A stretch of DNA of 64,000 bases. Source: Chrysomallon squamiferum (taxonomy: Eukaryota > Mollusca > Gastropoda > Neomphalida > Peltospiridae). Location of the stretch: the NCBI GenBank assembly GCA_012295275.1, contig CM022671.1, positions 34,456,683 through 34,520,682 of the forward strand, read 5' to 3'. Below, piece by piece: positions 1 to 12,976 of the stretch. The notes under the pieces were generated by a model. That model searched no databases. It was not told the origin of the DNA and was given only the letters and a program-made list of their open reading frames with translations. The position numbers and the translations under genes are program-made. How positions within the stretch are numbered: position 1 is the stretch's first letter; each line of letters begins with the position of its first letter.

Positions 1-894
1 ATTTTAGAAGATTTTGGGTTCAGTCTGTCGGATGGGATGTACGAGAAGGGAGTTTTCATCAGCGCGGTGAGGCCCCAGAGTCCAGCCCAAAGAGCAGGGT
101 TGAAGTCTTTTGACAGAATTTTACAGGTGAGTGAATCTTTGTTTAGTTATCATTCCTAAAATACCTGATTACAGACAGTTCTTTGCAACTTAAAAATATT
201 CTTTATTAAAAATATTCTGTATTAAAAATATTCTTTATTAAAAATATTGGAGTAATATCAAAAATATTCTAAAATATTCTAATAAATTATAATCAGATAA
301 AAGTTATTAGGTTTTTTTTCATATCCTTACAATTTCAAAAATTTTTGTTTGATTTTTCTGTGCTTCATTTTTTTTTATTTTTTTATTTATTGTAAAATGT
401 AACAGTATAAAAGTTTCAGTATAAATATGAAGAAATCAAAAATTAATAATAATAAAAAATAAATAAATAATCAACAATTGTATGTCTTAATATATTATTT
501 ATGACTTTATAAATGTTTTCTTATAAAGTTTTAAATTTTCTGTTTCTTTTTTATATCTTTGTATCATTATCATCATCATCATCATCATCATTGTTATTAC
601 TACTACTACCACTATCACTATTTTAATTATCCTGTTTTCTAAAGTTATGTATGATGAGTGAATCACTTCATTATTTTTCAGGTAAACAAGGTAAGAACTC
701 GAGATTTCGACTGCTGTCTAACAATCCCGCTAATAGCCGAGGCTGGAAATAAACTTCGACTAGTCATTTGCAGAAACCCGCTTCTCCGAGCAGGTGGCGG
801 GAATCAGGAGTCATTTCTAACGGAAACTTATTACAACCAATCAGATCCAGCAGAGCTGACCCAGGCCAGTGACCAATCAGTGAAAACTGTGTAG
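1..894 (+). CDS. GRIP1: GRIP-type multi-PDZ scaffold protein, last two coding exons (5' partial)
   Basis: Two exons are visible: 1-126 (reading frame 1, donor CAG|GTGAGT) and 682-894 (acceptor TTTTTCAG, stop TAG at 892-894). Joined in phase 0 they encode 112 residues. Most of this is a PDZ domain: the segments [21 protein letters not shown] and FDRILQ come from the first exon, and [22 protein letters not shown] and VICRNPL from the second. This arrangement, including the RTRDFDCC run, matches the last PDZ domain (PDZ7) of glutamate-receptor-interacting proteins as I remember them. GRIP proteins are cytoplasmic scaffolds that bind receptor tails and trafficking cargo. After the PDZ there is a ~40-residue polar tail ending VKTV. 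That is not a class I PDZ ligand, because position -2 is Lys. The rest of the gene lies upstream of the window. Other multi-PDZ proteins are less likely because of the RTRDFDCC match. Confidence 0.85.
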
Positions 895-1860
895 AGTTTC
901 AAAAAAACAAAAAACGTGAAATATTGTTGGTGCAGATTATTAAAAATAGTGCTGCTGATAATTGCTGAAAATATTGCTGCTGCAGGTTAGCAAAAGTAGT
1001 GATGCAGAAAGTTTTGCAGGAAAATATTGCTTTATACTGAAAATATTGTTTTATCGAGTTAAAATTTTTCTGTGGAAAGCTACTTGAAATATTGCGATGG
1101 AACCTTACTTAAAATATTGCTGCAGATAACTACTGGAAATATTGCTGTGCAAGGTTACTTGAAATATTGCTGCAGAAAATATTACTTCTGAAAGTTTCTT
1201 AAAATATTTCTAGCGATATTATGAAAATATTGCCTACAAATTGAAAAACAAAACATTGGTAATATATCAACAAGCAAAATATCTTACAGAGGGAATTCTT
1301 AATGGCATTGCTACCTGAAGTAACAGTTAAATTGCCAGAGAAAGGCAATGAAAATGTTTTTATATGATTTAAAAAAAAGCACGTATAAAGTGATGTGATA
1401 TGTTAATGAGAAGAATTATTGAAAATGTTACCTTGTCTGACAAATGGTGTCATATATCAGTAACATCCTTCAGTAAATTATGAGATTATTTTAAAACAGT
1501 ATTATGTCTGTACATACTTCATTTCATCAGAATATTTTAAACTTTTTTCTTAATTAATTCGATAAATATATACTGAGATAAACAGATATAACTACAAGGC
1601 CTGTCTCTGTATATTGATAAATAATTTCTTTTCCTTTTTTTTTGTCTTCTGAAAAAATATGTTTATTCTGTGTATCACTGCATTCATAATTCAAACCACA
1701 TTATCAGGTGTTTTACACAGTCATTTTGAATCATTTCTGTTAAATTGCTTTACTGTTTTTGTAATTTTTTTAAATGTTTTTTTTCTTTCTTTTTTTTTAA
1801 AATCCATTTCTTGAAGCAATTTATTTAATCCATCTAAGCATACTGAGCTTACTTTTATTT

Positions 1861-1898
<38 letters not shown>

Positions 1899-2115
1899 GA
1901 ATTATATTTCAGTGTTTTATTTAACTGCTTTAGAGTAGAAATATGAATGGGATATTGAATGCACACATACTCACACCTTCATGCAATGTTGTACAAATGT
2001 AGATATTTTTTGTATATGTCAGTTTTGTAAATTTGGAAGCTTGTAAATAGTTTAGCTGTGAATATCATTTTGTTTTTGCTGTAAAAAAAATAAATGCTGA
2101 AAATAGTTCATATGA
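895..2115 (+). other. Putative 3' UTR of the GRIP gene, with degenerate AAATATTGC repeat
   Basis: The segment follows the GRIP stop codon directly and has no coding potential. From about 915 to 1,240 the motif AAATATTGC or close variants recurs at roughly 25-45 base spacing, often followed by TGCAG and a GTTACTT-like stretch, so it is an old degenerate minisatellite. The rest is AT-rich with a 34-base T run at 1,862-1,895. An AATAAA at 2,089-2,094 is a plausible poly(A) signal. The transcript end is inferred. Confidence 0.5.
2089..2094 (+). terminator. Candidate poly(A) signal of the GRIP gene
   Basis: AATAAA about 1.2 kb after the GRIP stop codon. AATAAA is frequent by chance in this AT-rich sequence, so the assignment rests mainly on position. 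Confidence 0.3.
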
Positions 2116-2511
2116 AAATCTTGTACAAAACTTTATTTTTCCTTTATTTTTCTACTTAAAAGCAGTTAAAAACATAATAACAAATGTAATAAATAAATAA
2201 ATTAATTAATTAATTAATACTACTAATAATACTACTACTACTAATAATAATAATAATAACAATAATAAGAATATATAAATTAATAAATAAATTTTACATT
2301 AATAAATACATATTTGTACAGAATTTGTTTGAAAAATTGTCATTCTGTAAAAACATGGGAAAGAATGGTTCAGAAAGATAAAGGAAAAACTCATGTTCAC
2401 TGTTTGCTTCTGTTGATGCAACTAGTAGACTTGGTGCTTTTAATATATGATCTGATTTTTGTTTTGATACTCATCTTCCTTTTGTGTTTATGTGATATTA
2501 TTATTATTATA

Positions 2512-2545
<34 letters not shown>

Positions 2546-3119
2546 GTTATTACTATTATTATAAATTTTTATAATCATATATTTAAATATGCATTATAAA
2601 GGTTGATAAGTAATTTTTGTCATCTTTATTGCCCTTCTTAAATTATTTAAAGATTACTAAAAGGGGTGAAAAAAATGATAATATCAACAAAATATTAAAT
2701 ACACCCAAATTATGACTGTGTGAATGCATGTGTTTATATTATCATGTCTGTGTTTATATATGAATGTATATGCATTTCATAAATGTGTGTGTGTGTGTGT
2801 GTGTGTGGATATTTAATTTTTTTACTTAAATTAGAAAGAAAAAAAATCCAATATTTCTTACACTAAGTATTTATTACTTATTTATTTCTACTATTCAAAA
2901 ATGCTCACATCCAAAGAATTTCATGTTTTAGTCTCAGAGAGAATGTGATAAACTTTGTGGTGCTAAAAAATACAGTCACTGGTGCTAACTCCACTGCATA
3001 ATAGTGAACAGGTTAAACCACGTAGTGCAGATGTACATTTATATATCCCCATCAAAACTGTACAGACAGCATTAACATTATTATTATTATTATTATTATT
3101 ACTATTATTATTATTAATA

Positions 3120-3168
<49 letters not shown>

Positions 3169-4721
3169 ATTATTATTAAAAACTGCACATACAAGTTTAA
3201 TATGTGATTATTTTATTTATTTATTTATTTATTTATATGACTTTTTCTTTTTCTTTCTTTTTTTTTCTTTTTTTTCTCCATGAATTTTGTCTTCTTCTTG
3301 ATTCAGTTTTAGGGTTGTTTTTAGATGAATACATTTTTGGAAGTTTTGATCTTGCACTTTGTTTTTTTATAAGAATAAAATTTATACTTCAAAGAGTGTC
3401 ATACTTATTGCATTATCATTATGGTGTGCATGCATGTAAAATCATCCAGCTATTTTTTGGTCCAAAACATTTTTTGCATAGATTTTCAGCATGTTTTAAA
3501 GTTTTAATGTCTTTTGCTTAGTAACATATTACTACTGCAAAATAATTTAAACTCTAAACTAATCTAGTTTTACTTAAAAAGTTAAAATCATTCGTTCTGA
3601 TTCCCAATGCCTATTCCCACACATTGTTTATCAGCCAGATTATGTTACTTTAGTCTAATTTTCTACTCAGTAAAACACAACTAAATAAAACAATTTTTAT
3701 AGTAAACTTCACTCTGCTAATAATGTATAAACTTCACTTAGAGCTATTTATAGATAATTGTATTTAATTGAATTTCTTTTGACTTAAGATAAACATGCAT
3801 CTTGAATTTGATATTTTTTACACAATATTTTATAGATTATTTTAAGCTTACGTCATTAATTCCTTGTCTATGACTCTACAAATTGACGTTTGTTTCTTTT
3901 CTTTTTTTCATGCATCTTTTCCATTTTTATGGTGGTGTTAGTGTGAAGATAATGAGTTAATGCTGAAGGTTTTAAAAACACCAGACATCAATATGCAGGA
4001 CCGTTCTTTTTAATCTGTCTTCTTTATATTTGATTTATTGATTGATAGTGTTTATAAAAGAAAGCTTTTCGTTGTAAATGTTGTAGCAACAATCCACTGC
4101 TTATTTGTACAGAAGAAAGTGTTTAGTAATAATTTTGTTTTTATTATTATTTACAGACAAAGGTTTACAGTTTAATAATAATGCAGATTTTTTTAATATA
4201 TATTTCTAGAGATATAGCATTCTGATTCAGTGTGTTTGGCATATATTTTGTGTCTATAAATGAAGTTATCACGCAGTACAGTTTGTGGTGACAATGTTTC
4301 TGGTAACATCTTCAAAATCAGAGATTTTTACATGTACGAGTTGCACACATTTATCAGATAAATAAGATGGTATCTACACATTTATAAGCTGGCATACAGC
4401 CTGCCTGATTAAATATGTCTGATGTCTTTTCTGATAACACAGTACAATACCCATCTGATAAATGGTATGTGGTCTGTTCGATAACCTGGCATGCAGCCTG
4501 CCTGATTGCTTGCATGCTATGTGTTTTTGCATAGCAACTACAGATTTAATATAACTGAACCAAATACACTAAGGACAGAATTCTTGTCTCATACTGTAAA
4601 TTGTTTGAAAGCTTATGGGTTTATAGGATTTTTTCTAATCATTAGTAATTCAAGTCTTTATAGTAAGATGCTTTAATTAATGTTATAGTTAGGTGGTTCG
4701 GTCATATGCTGTATACTGCTA

Positions 4722-4773
<52 letters not shown>

Positions 4774-5018
4774 ACTAATGAATAAATAAAGAAATGAAAA
4801 CAAAGTAATGAGAATGCTAACTTTGGCTTCAAGTGGAATACTGTATTCTCTGTTTAGGAAATGTGAATTAGGCTGTTTCTGCTGATTTTTGTGATCTGAA
4901 GTGAAAAGCATTTGACTTTTGTGGATGGTGTATATTTACATGGCTTTCACTCATCTATTTATTTATTTATTTATTTATTTTATTTTATTTTATTTTATTT
5001 TATTTTTTTTTTTTTTTT

Positions 5019-5055
<37 letters not shown>

Positions 5056-5061
5056 TATTTT

Positions 5062-5094
<33 letters not shown>

Positions 5095-6513
5095 TAATAT
5101 ATTAAAAATTTCAGAACAATGATCACATCCCAATTATTTGGTGTGAAATATTAAAACTACTTAAGAAAAATAACAGGGATGTTTGTATGCCAGTATTCAG
5201 TTAGAGTAATTTAAGAATTTTATAATATATACACATAAATAATAGGGGTGTTTATAGGCCAGTACTCTTGTTGATATATATAAGTAAACTGATATTATTA
5301 CTCTGTATTTTAAATAGAACTGTTTTAGTATTTTACTAAATAAAATAAAAAATAATAAAAAATAACCATCACAAATCACTGAAAACAAATTAATTTATAT
5401 GACGAAAATATTCACTGAAGAAAACAAGAACTTCATAAAATAAATATTAGTCATAAGAAAACTCCATTTCTTTCATTAATTTCGTACAAGATTCTCAATT
5501 TGATTGGTGTCTGTAATACTTAAAAATGTCATAACTGGAATGAGATTAAACACTTACTTGGAGAACAAACAGAAAGACAATGTGGCTGGCAATGAAGTAT
5601 TACAGTGTATGTGTTATTTAAGATATTTTCAGTTCTCTTTAACCATTCAGAGTAAGGATTAGAATCTTGTATTTCGCAGGAGTTTGCTTCTGATTTTTGT
5701 TTTTAAAAGGATTTTGGAATTTTATATGTTCATGTTACTTTATACATAACTGAATTTAACAATTTAATTATGTATTTAAAAACTGACATTTATTCTGTTA
5801 ACTGGTGTGAAAATGAATGGGATAAATTACTGATCAATGAATACAAATCAAACACAGAAAAATGTAATACATTTTTTTATATATATATTATATATATATA
5901 AAAAATATAATAATAAAATAAATAAATAAAATGCATAATTAAACTATCATGGTTTATATAGAAATACAAAGCATTCAGATGTATTTGTGATTCATATCAC
6001 CAAATTAATAATAAAATAGTTTTTGAACAACCATAAGATTTCTTGTTTAATTTAAAACTGAAATTGTGCTGTAATGTTTCTTAAAACAAATCATGCCAAA
6101 AGCATCAACTTTTTGTTGAAAAGTAAAAATATTTTTTTATTTCTAGACTGAAAATTGTAGCACTTTCTCTTCTGTATTACAACAAATTATAAAATAATAA
6201 AGATTTTTGTCTTTCATTTTAATCTCCTTTTTTTTGTAATTGTTTTTTATATAAATGTAAAACATAGTAACTGTAATTTATTTCCAGTAAAATGTACATA
6301 TTCTTAGTAAATTAAATGTTATTTTTAGTTTATTTTGTTCAGTTTATCTGCATATTTTTAAGAAAAGTGAATAGGCAAACTGTTAACATTTTGATAATCA
6401 AACTGTTCACTTTCAGAATTTCTTTCTACACGAGTATATCAATAGCAGTTATTTATGAATGTGAATTATTCATAAAGATTTTTTTATTATTATTATTATT
6501 ATTGTTATTGTTA

Positions 6514-6569
<56 letters not shown>

Positions 6570-6925
6570 TTTTTGGGCTGCATTTTAGGGACCGCACAAA
6601 ATCAGGAAGAAAAAATAAAAAATCACAAAATTTCTTTTTCTTCTTTTGTAAATATTTCCCAAATCATACTCATATGACAGATTTGTTTTTTAACCTTTAA
6701 GCTATATATATATATATATACATTACATTAATAAATGACAACAAAAAACAATTTTGTTATAAGCAACATTTATTTTTCATAAAAGAAAGAAAGAAAGAAA
6801 GAAGAAAAAATAAAAAGAATTACAATATCTCAGTGATACATTTAACACCAAACATACAAATAAATATTTTGTTTTTTTCTCTTAAAAATCATTCTTCAGC
6901 TTCTCTGTAATTCTAACACCATTTT
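2116..6925. other. AT-rich spacer with simple repeats, no gene seen
   Basis: There is no supportable coding region; the open frames here are translations of ATT, ATTT or T runs. It holds (ATT)n at 2,496-2,565, 3,079-3,176 and 6,484-6,569, (GT)n near 2,784-2,806, an A-run followed by (TA)n at 4,721-4,771, and an ATTT/T-rich tract at 4,953-5,092. A diverged two-copy repeat lies at about 4,330-4,540: the segment CTGGCATACAGCCTGCCTGA near 4,390 recurs about 99 bases later with one change. Confidence 0.7.
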
Positions 6926-7138
6926 TCACAATACAATAATATGTACATCACCATTTTTTACAGAGAATCCCACAAGTTTAGTATCAAAGCGAGAAGAGGC
7001 TTCATTAGTTAAAATGGTTGGCATTCTATGATCATGAAGTAAACCAATCACTACATCAGTAGATAATATTTCTTTCCAACCAGTATGAAAACTGTAGGAA
7101 CTATACTTTCCTAGCTGTAGAGAGACTAAACTGACCAA
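6926..7138 (-). other. Unidentified 70-codon open frame in a locally more complex patch
   Basis: An open frame of 70 codons has balanced amino-acid composition (for example SFHTGWKEIL, SSRFDTKLVGFSVKNG) within otherwise A/T-dominated spacer. I do not recognise the product. There are no clear flanking splice sites or homologous repeats in the window. It may be a chance frame, a relic of a mobile element or pseudogene, or an isolated exon. Nothing nearby supports a function. Confidence 0.15.
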
Positions 7139-7656
7139 GGATGTTATATATAAAAATATTCATGGGTTGGAGATAAATTAAAAATATGTTACGCATTTAT
7201 TATTGTTTTTATTATTATTATTAATTTATTGCTATTATTTTTTATTATTATTATTATTTTATTGCTATTATTTATTATTTAATTATTATTATTATTATTA
7301 TTAGTAGTAGTAGTATTACTATTAGTATTATGATTAATCAGTTAATTAATCAATTTATTTATTTATTACACTTTTTGTTCATTACGAGTAAGATCCCCTG
7401 TATTTCACAAAACAGCACACAAACATACATCCACATTCACTAACAAATTGCATTAATGACAAATGTGCAGGAATATTAGCAAGTAGAGATAAAAATGTAA
7501 GTGCACTTTTCTAGGCTAATCACATAACAGTTTCTATGCATTTTGTGTTTAAAATGTATAATTGATCATGGTGCAAACAAATAAACTAAACTGTTTTGTA
7601 TATTTCTAAGTTTTTCAAAACTATTTGTGTACACACACAGGGGAGAGGGAGAGGGG

Positions 7657-7810
<154 letters not shown>

Positions 7811-10800
7811 GATTTTTAAATACTATTAATTGCTAACAGTAAAGTTTGAAATAGTATAACAAGTCCAATTCAGGAGCTCCATTTCATTTCATTTCATTGT
7901 ATTTTATTATTATTTTTCATATGTATTTTTTAAATTCTTGTGTATGTGTGCAGTAGTTATGTCTTTATCTTAATAGAAATAAAAAAAATAAAATACTGAA
8001 TTAAAAAAAAAATAATAATAATTATCCTTAACCTTTTGAAAGTTTGTTACTCAATATTGATAAAACATGTCAAATTATCAGTTTTAAAACTTAATTTATA
8101 TTATTATCAGTCATCAGCAGATTAAAGAGTTTAAAATTATTTGTTTGCACCATCAACAATACTTTAATAATGAGCAGCATGTGATATAAATATTTTGAAA
8201 ATAAACACCATTTATAGTTATTTAACAAAGTGCATAGACATTATAGATACACAACATCCAGCTAAAATATTTCTATTTGATTTATTGGTACATTTATCAA
8301 TCTTTTTATAATGAATAAAGTTAACATACAGTATCATGAGTATGGTTTAATGTGCAACTCAAAACATACATACATACAGACAAAAAATACAAACACACAC
8401 AGACAGACAGACAATTTCCTTTTGTGCATGGAAATACCAATAACAGTGTAGAATATTCAGTTAAATCGGTAAATAAGGGTAATTTCGTCTTACATTACTC
8501 TTAAAATATTTACATACACTACAGATTTACGAAGAAAAACATTAATTACAAGTGAACATCCACAACAAACACATTAATACACATACACACTTATAATTAA
8601 CAGATTGGAAAAAAATTAAAAATTAAAATCAATAATAAAATAACATTCAAAGTCAGCTTTTTCCATTATTCAAGAATAATTTTTCTAACTTATCTTTCTC
8701 CTCATTTTGTTCTTATTCTTTCCATATGCCTTTTGTTTTTCATTTCATGAACTCTTTCTATCTACTTATCTACTACATTTCTTACATTTACCAGAAACAT
8801 TGATACATATGGACACTCGTAACAGTTTTGTTTTTCTATATTATTCAAATCAGCTCTGAACAGAAAAAAGAGAGTAAAAACTGACATTGTAAGAAAATAG
8901 TGAGTCTTCAATTCCGAGTACACAAACCATGTTTGCTGATTCTGCGGAATGTCATGACATCACAGCCAAAATTTACTTAACAAGTTAAAAACTAAATCTT
9001 TTAAAAATAAAAATTAAAAAAATATCAGGATATAAACATTTAGATGTATTTGTTTAAGTATATACATACATACATAAATACAAAAAGATATTAGAGATCT
9101 TTAATATGTATATATGTATGTATAGATATTAAAGATATTTAATATGTATGTATGTATGTATGTATATGTATGTATGTTTATGTGTTTGTATGTGTGTACG
9201 TTTGTTTGTATCTATGTCAATATGCCTCCTTGTCTGTCTGGCACTGTAGTTTGCTTTGTGACAATTATTAAAATAAACATTAAAGATATAAATAAATTAA
9301 ATAAATCCTTTTAAGTCCAAATAAGCAAAAAAAATAAATAAAAATAAAGACATTACTTAACATCAATAAAACAAAAAGATTATGAAAAAAATAATAATAA
9401 AAATAATATTTTTAATAAAACACACACACACTCACTCACTCAAACATCAATAAGCAAAGAAACGGATTATATTTGGCATGTTATTGCATTTTAAATTTAT
9501 TACAAAGTGAAAATATAATAAAATTAAATAAAATTTAAATAAATAAATAAATATTGCTAAACATTAGATTTTAATGAAACCAAAGATCAAACCAAAGGCA
9601 AGAGCTAAAGTCTAAACAAACAAATAAAACAAGTAAAATAAAAAATAATAAAAACAACAAAAATACACATATTTTTAAAATTAAAGTAATCAAATTTATA
9701 TTTTTAAACAGTAAATAGATATGCATTGTATTAGTAATTTTGTATCAACAAAAAATATATTTTTTTTTTATCCATTTACAACTGCATTTTATACAAAGAA
9801 AAATATACACACAACTAATTAAAAATAAATAAATAAAAATACTTTGCCATTTGTAATTGCATGCACCACTCAAATGCCATTCCATTTAAGAAATATAATT
9901 TATAATTCACCTTTAATTATAATTTAATATACTTAAGAAATATAATTTTTATTTCACCTTTAACTCTAATTTATTCATGAAATATTTGACATTTGAATGA
10001 TAATTTGCTATGCTCAAGGAATATACACATATATATATGTGTGTTTTTAACAATAACATACTTAAGGAATATATTTTACATTTCATGTTTAAATATAATT
10101 TAATACATTTTAATTGTTGGCAGCTGTTGATATTGATGTTTTAATGCAGCTTAGATACATGTTACTGGTTTTAAGTTTAACTAAAAAAATGATTTAATAA
10201 TTAAACATTAACTTAAACATTTTGAGATCTTACTGCAACCACAGTTGAATAAGGTAATTTTAGAAATCTGTTTCAAGACGCTGTTTATCAAAATTACTTG
10301 GACTATTTTAAGTATTGACACCTGAACTAAATTTTCTGTTACAGCTTGATATCTGGTGAATCTGTATAAAATAAACATATTAGGATCCATACAAGCTTCC
10401 ATTTGATACCAATTAAAACATGAAATTGTTTGATAGATGTTTGTCAGAGTGTTAAAAAATAAATAAATAAATAAATAAATAAATAAACAAGTTTGTCCAT
10501 TCTATTCTAAATAAAACAATGACATCATTATTAAGCACCTACAAGTATGTATACAGCACATGGCCTGTGTTATTTATTTATTTATTTACTTATTATTATT
10601 ATTTTATTATTCTTATTTTTTATTTTAATTTATTTTTTTACTATTTTTATTTTATTTTAATATTAGAAAGAAATTAACTAATCTGTTATATGCTGCTGAA
10701 ACAAAAGATACTGGACAAAGTAATTATTAAGAAAACTTACTACTGACTTCAACAAGTATTAAATATTTCACATCCACACTTGGATTGAGAATATTTTGAT

Positions 10801-11279
10801 ATCCAACAGGCCATCTACTGTATACATATACCGGCATACAATTTGCAAAATGCTTTTCATATATCTGCATACAATTTGCAGATACACTCTACATATACTA
10901 GTATACAATTTGCAATGAACAATATTCATGTAAAGCATTTGTATTTTTTAATGTACGTTGTCAATCTTAAAAAAAAAAAAAAACCACAAAAAATACAAAA
11001 ACACCCCAAAATACAACAAGAGAACAAAAGAATTGCATTGCTGGTGGTATGTGGCAAATTCATTTCTGACTAGTGTTCACTAAAATAATGTAAACAGCAA
11101 AACTTCACTGGAAAAATAAACACAAAATCTAGTACCCTTTTCTTCTTGAGTTGTTATCTTTTAGTCTATAACAAAAAAACCCAGTAAAATGAACATTCTA
11201 AAAATAAAAACACAAGAGATATCGTACAGTATTTTTTTTGTTCTGTTATCATTTTTTATAAAAAGCTTGCTGAATATAA
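7811..11279. other. AT-rich spacer, nothing recognisable
   Basis: About 3.4 kb of low-GC sequence with short AAAT, TATG and CA tracts (a TATG/TGTA-rich patch near 9,095-9,190, AAAT at 10,457-10,488). I see no exon, RNA gene or element. Part of it may be transcribed as downstream sequence of either convergent neighbour (GRIP on plus, CERK on minus), but no signal decides this. Confidence 0.6.
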
Positions 11280-11289
11280 CAAATTTCTT

Positions 11290-12015
11290 TTACCAAGAGT
11301 TTCTTTCATAATACAATATCTTTCGTATAAAAAAAATTACTGCCATAAAGACCTTCTTTCATAATACTATTTCTTTCAAATACAACAAATTTCTGTTATA
11401 AATATTTAGTTTTTTTATACAATTTCTATTTGAAAGAATTTCTTTGATAATACAATTCCTATTGTATACAATAAATTTCTATTATAAAGAGAGCTGGTTA
11501 CATAACACAGGCTTTGTTTAAAAGAGTTTGTTTTATTGTATATAGAAAACTTTAACTAGAAGGACTTTTATTATTTTATATAAGAAACTTTTGTTATAAA
11601 GGTCTTGTTTCATAATGCCAATGTTATTGTATACAAGGAATTTGTATTATAAAGAAATTGTTTCATAATACAACTTTATTAAAAATGCCTTGTTTCATAA
11701 TATCAGTGTTATTGTATACCAGGAATTTCTATTATAAAGAACTTGTTTCATAATACAATTTTTATTAAAAATGTTATTTCACAATACCAATGTTATTGTA
11801 TACAAGGAATTTCTGTTATAAAGAACTCATTTCATAATACTTTTATTAAAAATGTCTTGTTTCATAGTACAAATGTTATTGTATACAAGGAATTTCTATT
11901 ACAAAGAACTTGTTTCATACTACAATTTGTTTTGTACAAGTTTCTGTTACGAAGTGAATAAGTTTCATAATACAATTATTTTAAATGTATACAAGTTTCT
12001 GTTACAAAAAGTACT
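11290..12015. repeat. Degenerate ~84-bp minisatellite
   Basis: A unit containing TTTCATAATAC, then GTTATTGTATACAAGGAATT, then a TTATAAAGAACTTG-like end is repeated in tandem. The GTTATTGTATAC anchor falls at 11,623, 11,708, 11,792 and 11,875, giving periods of 85, 84 and 83. More diverged copies extend to both sides. Open frames within it (about 72 and 81 codons) reflect the repeat. It lies downstream of the distal CERK last exon and could be in that transcript's 3' UTR. Confidence 0.85.
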
Positions 12016-12546
12016 GAATACAATAAAGATGAATAAAAAGAGTAATATACCTCTAATTTATTTTCATTTATTCTGTGCTTATTTAACTGTTTTCTAAGTG
12101 CTGAAATTTCTTCCAAAGTTCAGAGTATTCTCAAATCACTGAACAATGAGATCAAGACTCTTACTTTCTGTGAAATACTTTTACACATGCAAGTTTTCTG
12201 AATCTACAAAAAGCAAGTAACTTAACATTTCTTAATTACCAAGTTTCAAGGAACAGGAATGAAGGTAATAAATGTTTTTACTGGGGATTTTTTTTGGTGG
12301 TTTTTTTGAAGATTCAGAAAACAAAAAACTGCAAAACAATAAGGACAATATATGCAAGATAGTTACTTAAAAAGGTTACCAACACTGTATATTTTTTTTA
12401 TTTTTTTTCTTTTTTAAATTCTCTAAGAATAAATCTGATGACATCATATCACCACCCTTATTTCCAGAATGGTAAAAAAGTTGAAATATCGTAGGTTTAT
12501 TTCTAAAATTATGCTGTCATGAACAACACAGGGTGTGTGTGTGTGT

Positions 12547-12548
<2 letters not shown>

Positions 12549-12611
<63 letters not shown>
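12549..12611. repeat. (TA)n microsatellite
   Basis: About 60 bases of uninterrupted AT dinucleotide, just downstream (in gene sense) of the distal CERK terminal exon. Confidence 0.95.
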
Positions 12612-12615
<4 letters not shown>

Positions 12616-12753
12616 CATGTTATCCATGACCCAGTTCACTTGCAAGCTGCTAGAAAAAGTTGAGATATACTAATCTTATCCATTCCCATCTTATCCAAGT
12701 TAACATGAACCAAACGGGGAAGATGACTACTACATCGTTTCAACTGCACACTG

Positions 12754-12844
12754 CTAGGAGCAGCACTGGGGGCAGTAAAAGAACCCCTCCTTCCCCGCCT
12801 CTTCTATCCCTCTTGCAAACAGCTCAACAAGCTGACAGTGCACT
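12754..12844 (-). CDS. CERK: CERK distal terminal exon (exon 12b), diverged copy of 12a
   Basis: It has the same acceptor context (TTTCAG|AG) and phase as the proximal exon, about 1.9 kb further downstream. It reads VHCQLVELFARGIEEAGKEG and then FFYCPQCCS, stop TAG at 12,754-12,756. Over the first 18 residues, 14 match exon 12a. After that the two diverge, and the distal form ends in a Cys-rich CPQCC tail. The frame is intact and the LFARG-EE core is preserved, which argues against a dead copy. A gene-sense AATAAA lies at 12,496-12,501. Confidence 0.8.
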
Positions 12845-12919
12845 CTGAAATAACCCAGAGATAGTTAGTGAAAACGTTTATAAAATAGTAAAATAATAAT
12901 AAAAAATATGATAATAAAA

Positions 12920-12976
<57 letters not shown>

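Noticed and set aside
2314-3179. Open frames rich in Y, L and I runs (also at 6,316-6,588, 16,667-17,239, 17,317-18,000, 19,190-19,426, 39,049-39,325, 49,691-50,170, 55,145-55,625, 61,155-61,694)
   Set aside because: They are translations of ATT/AAT microsatellites and show no domain. Where part of the frame is real (CERK exons 10 and 11) only the exon portion was kept.
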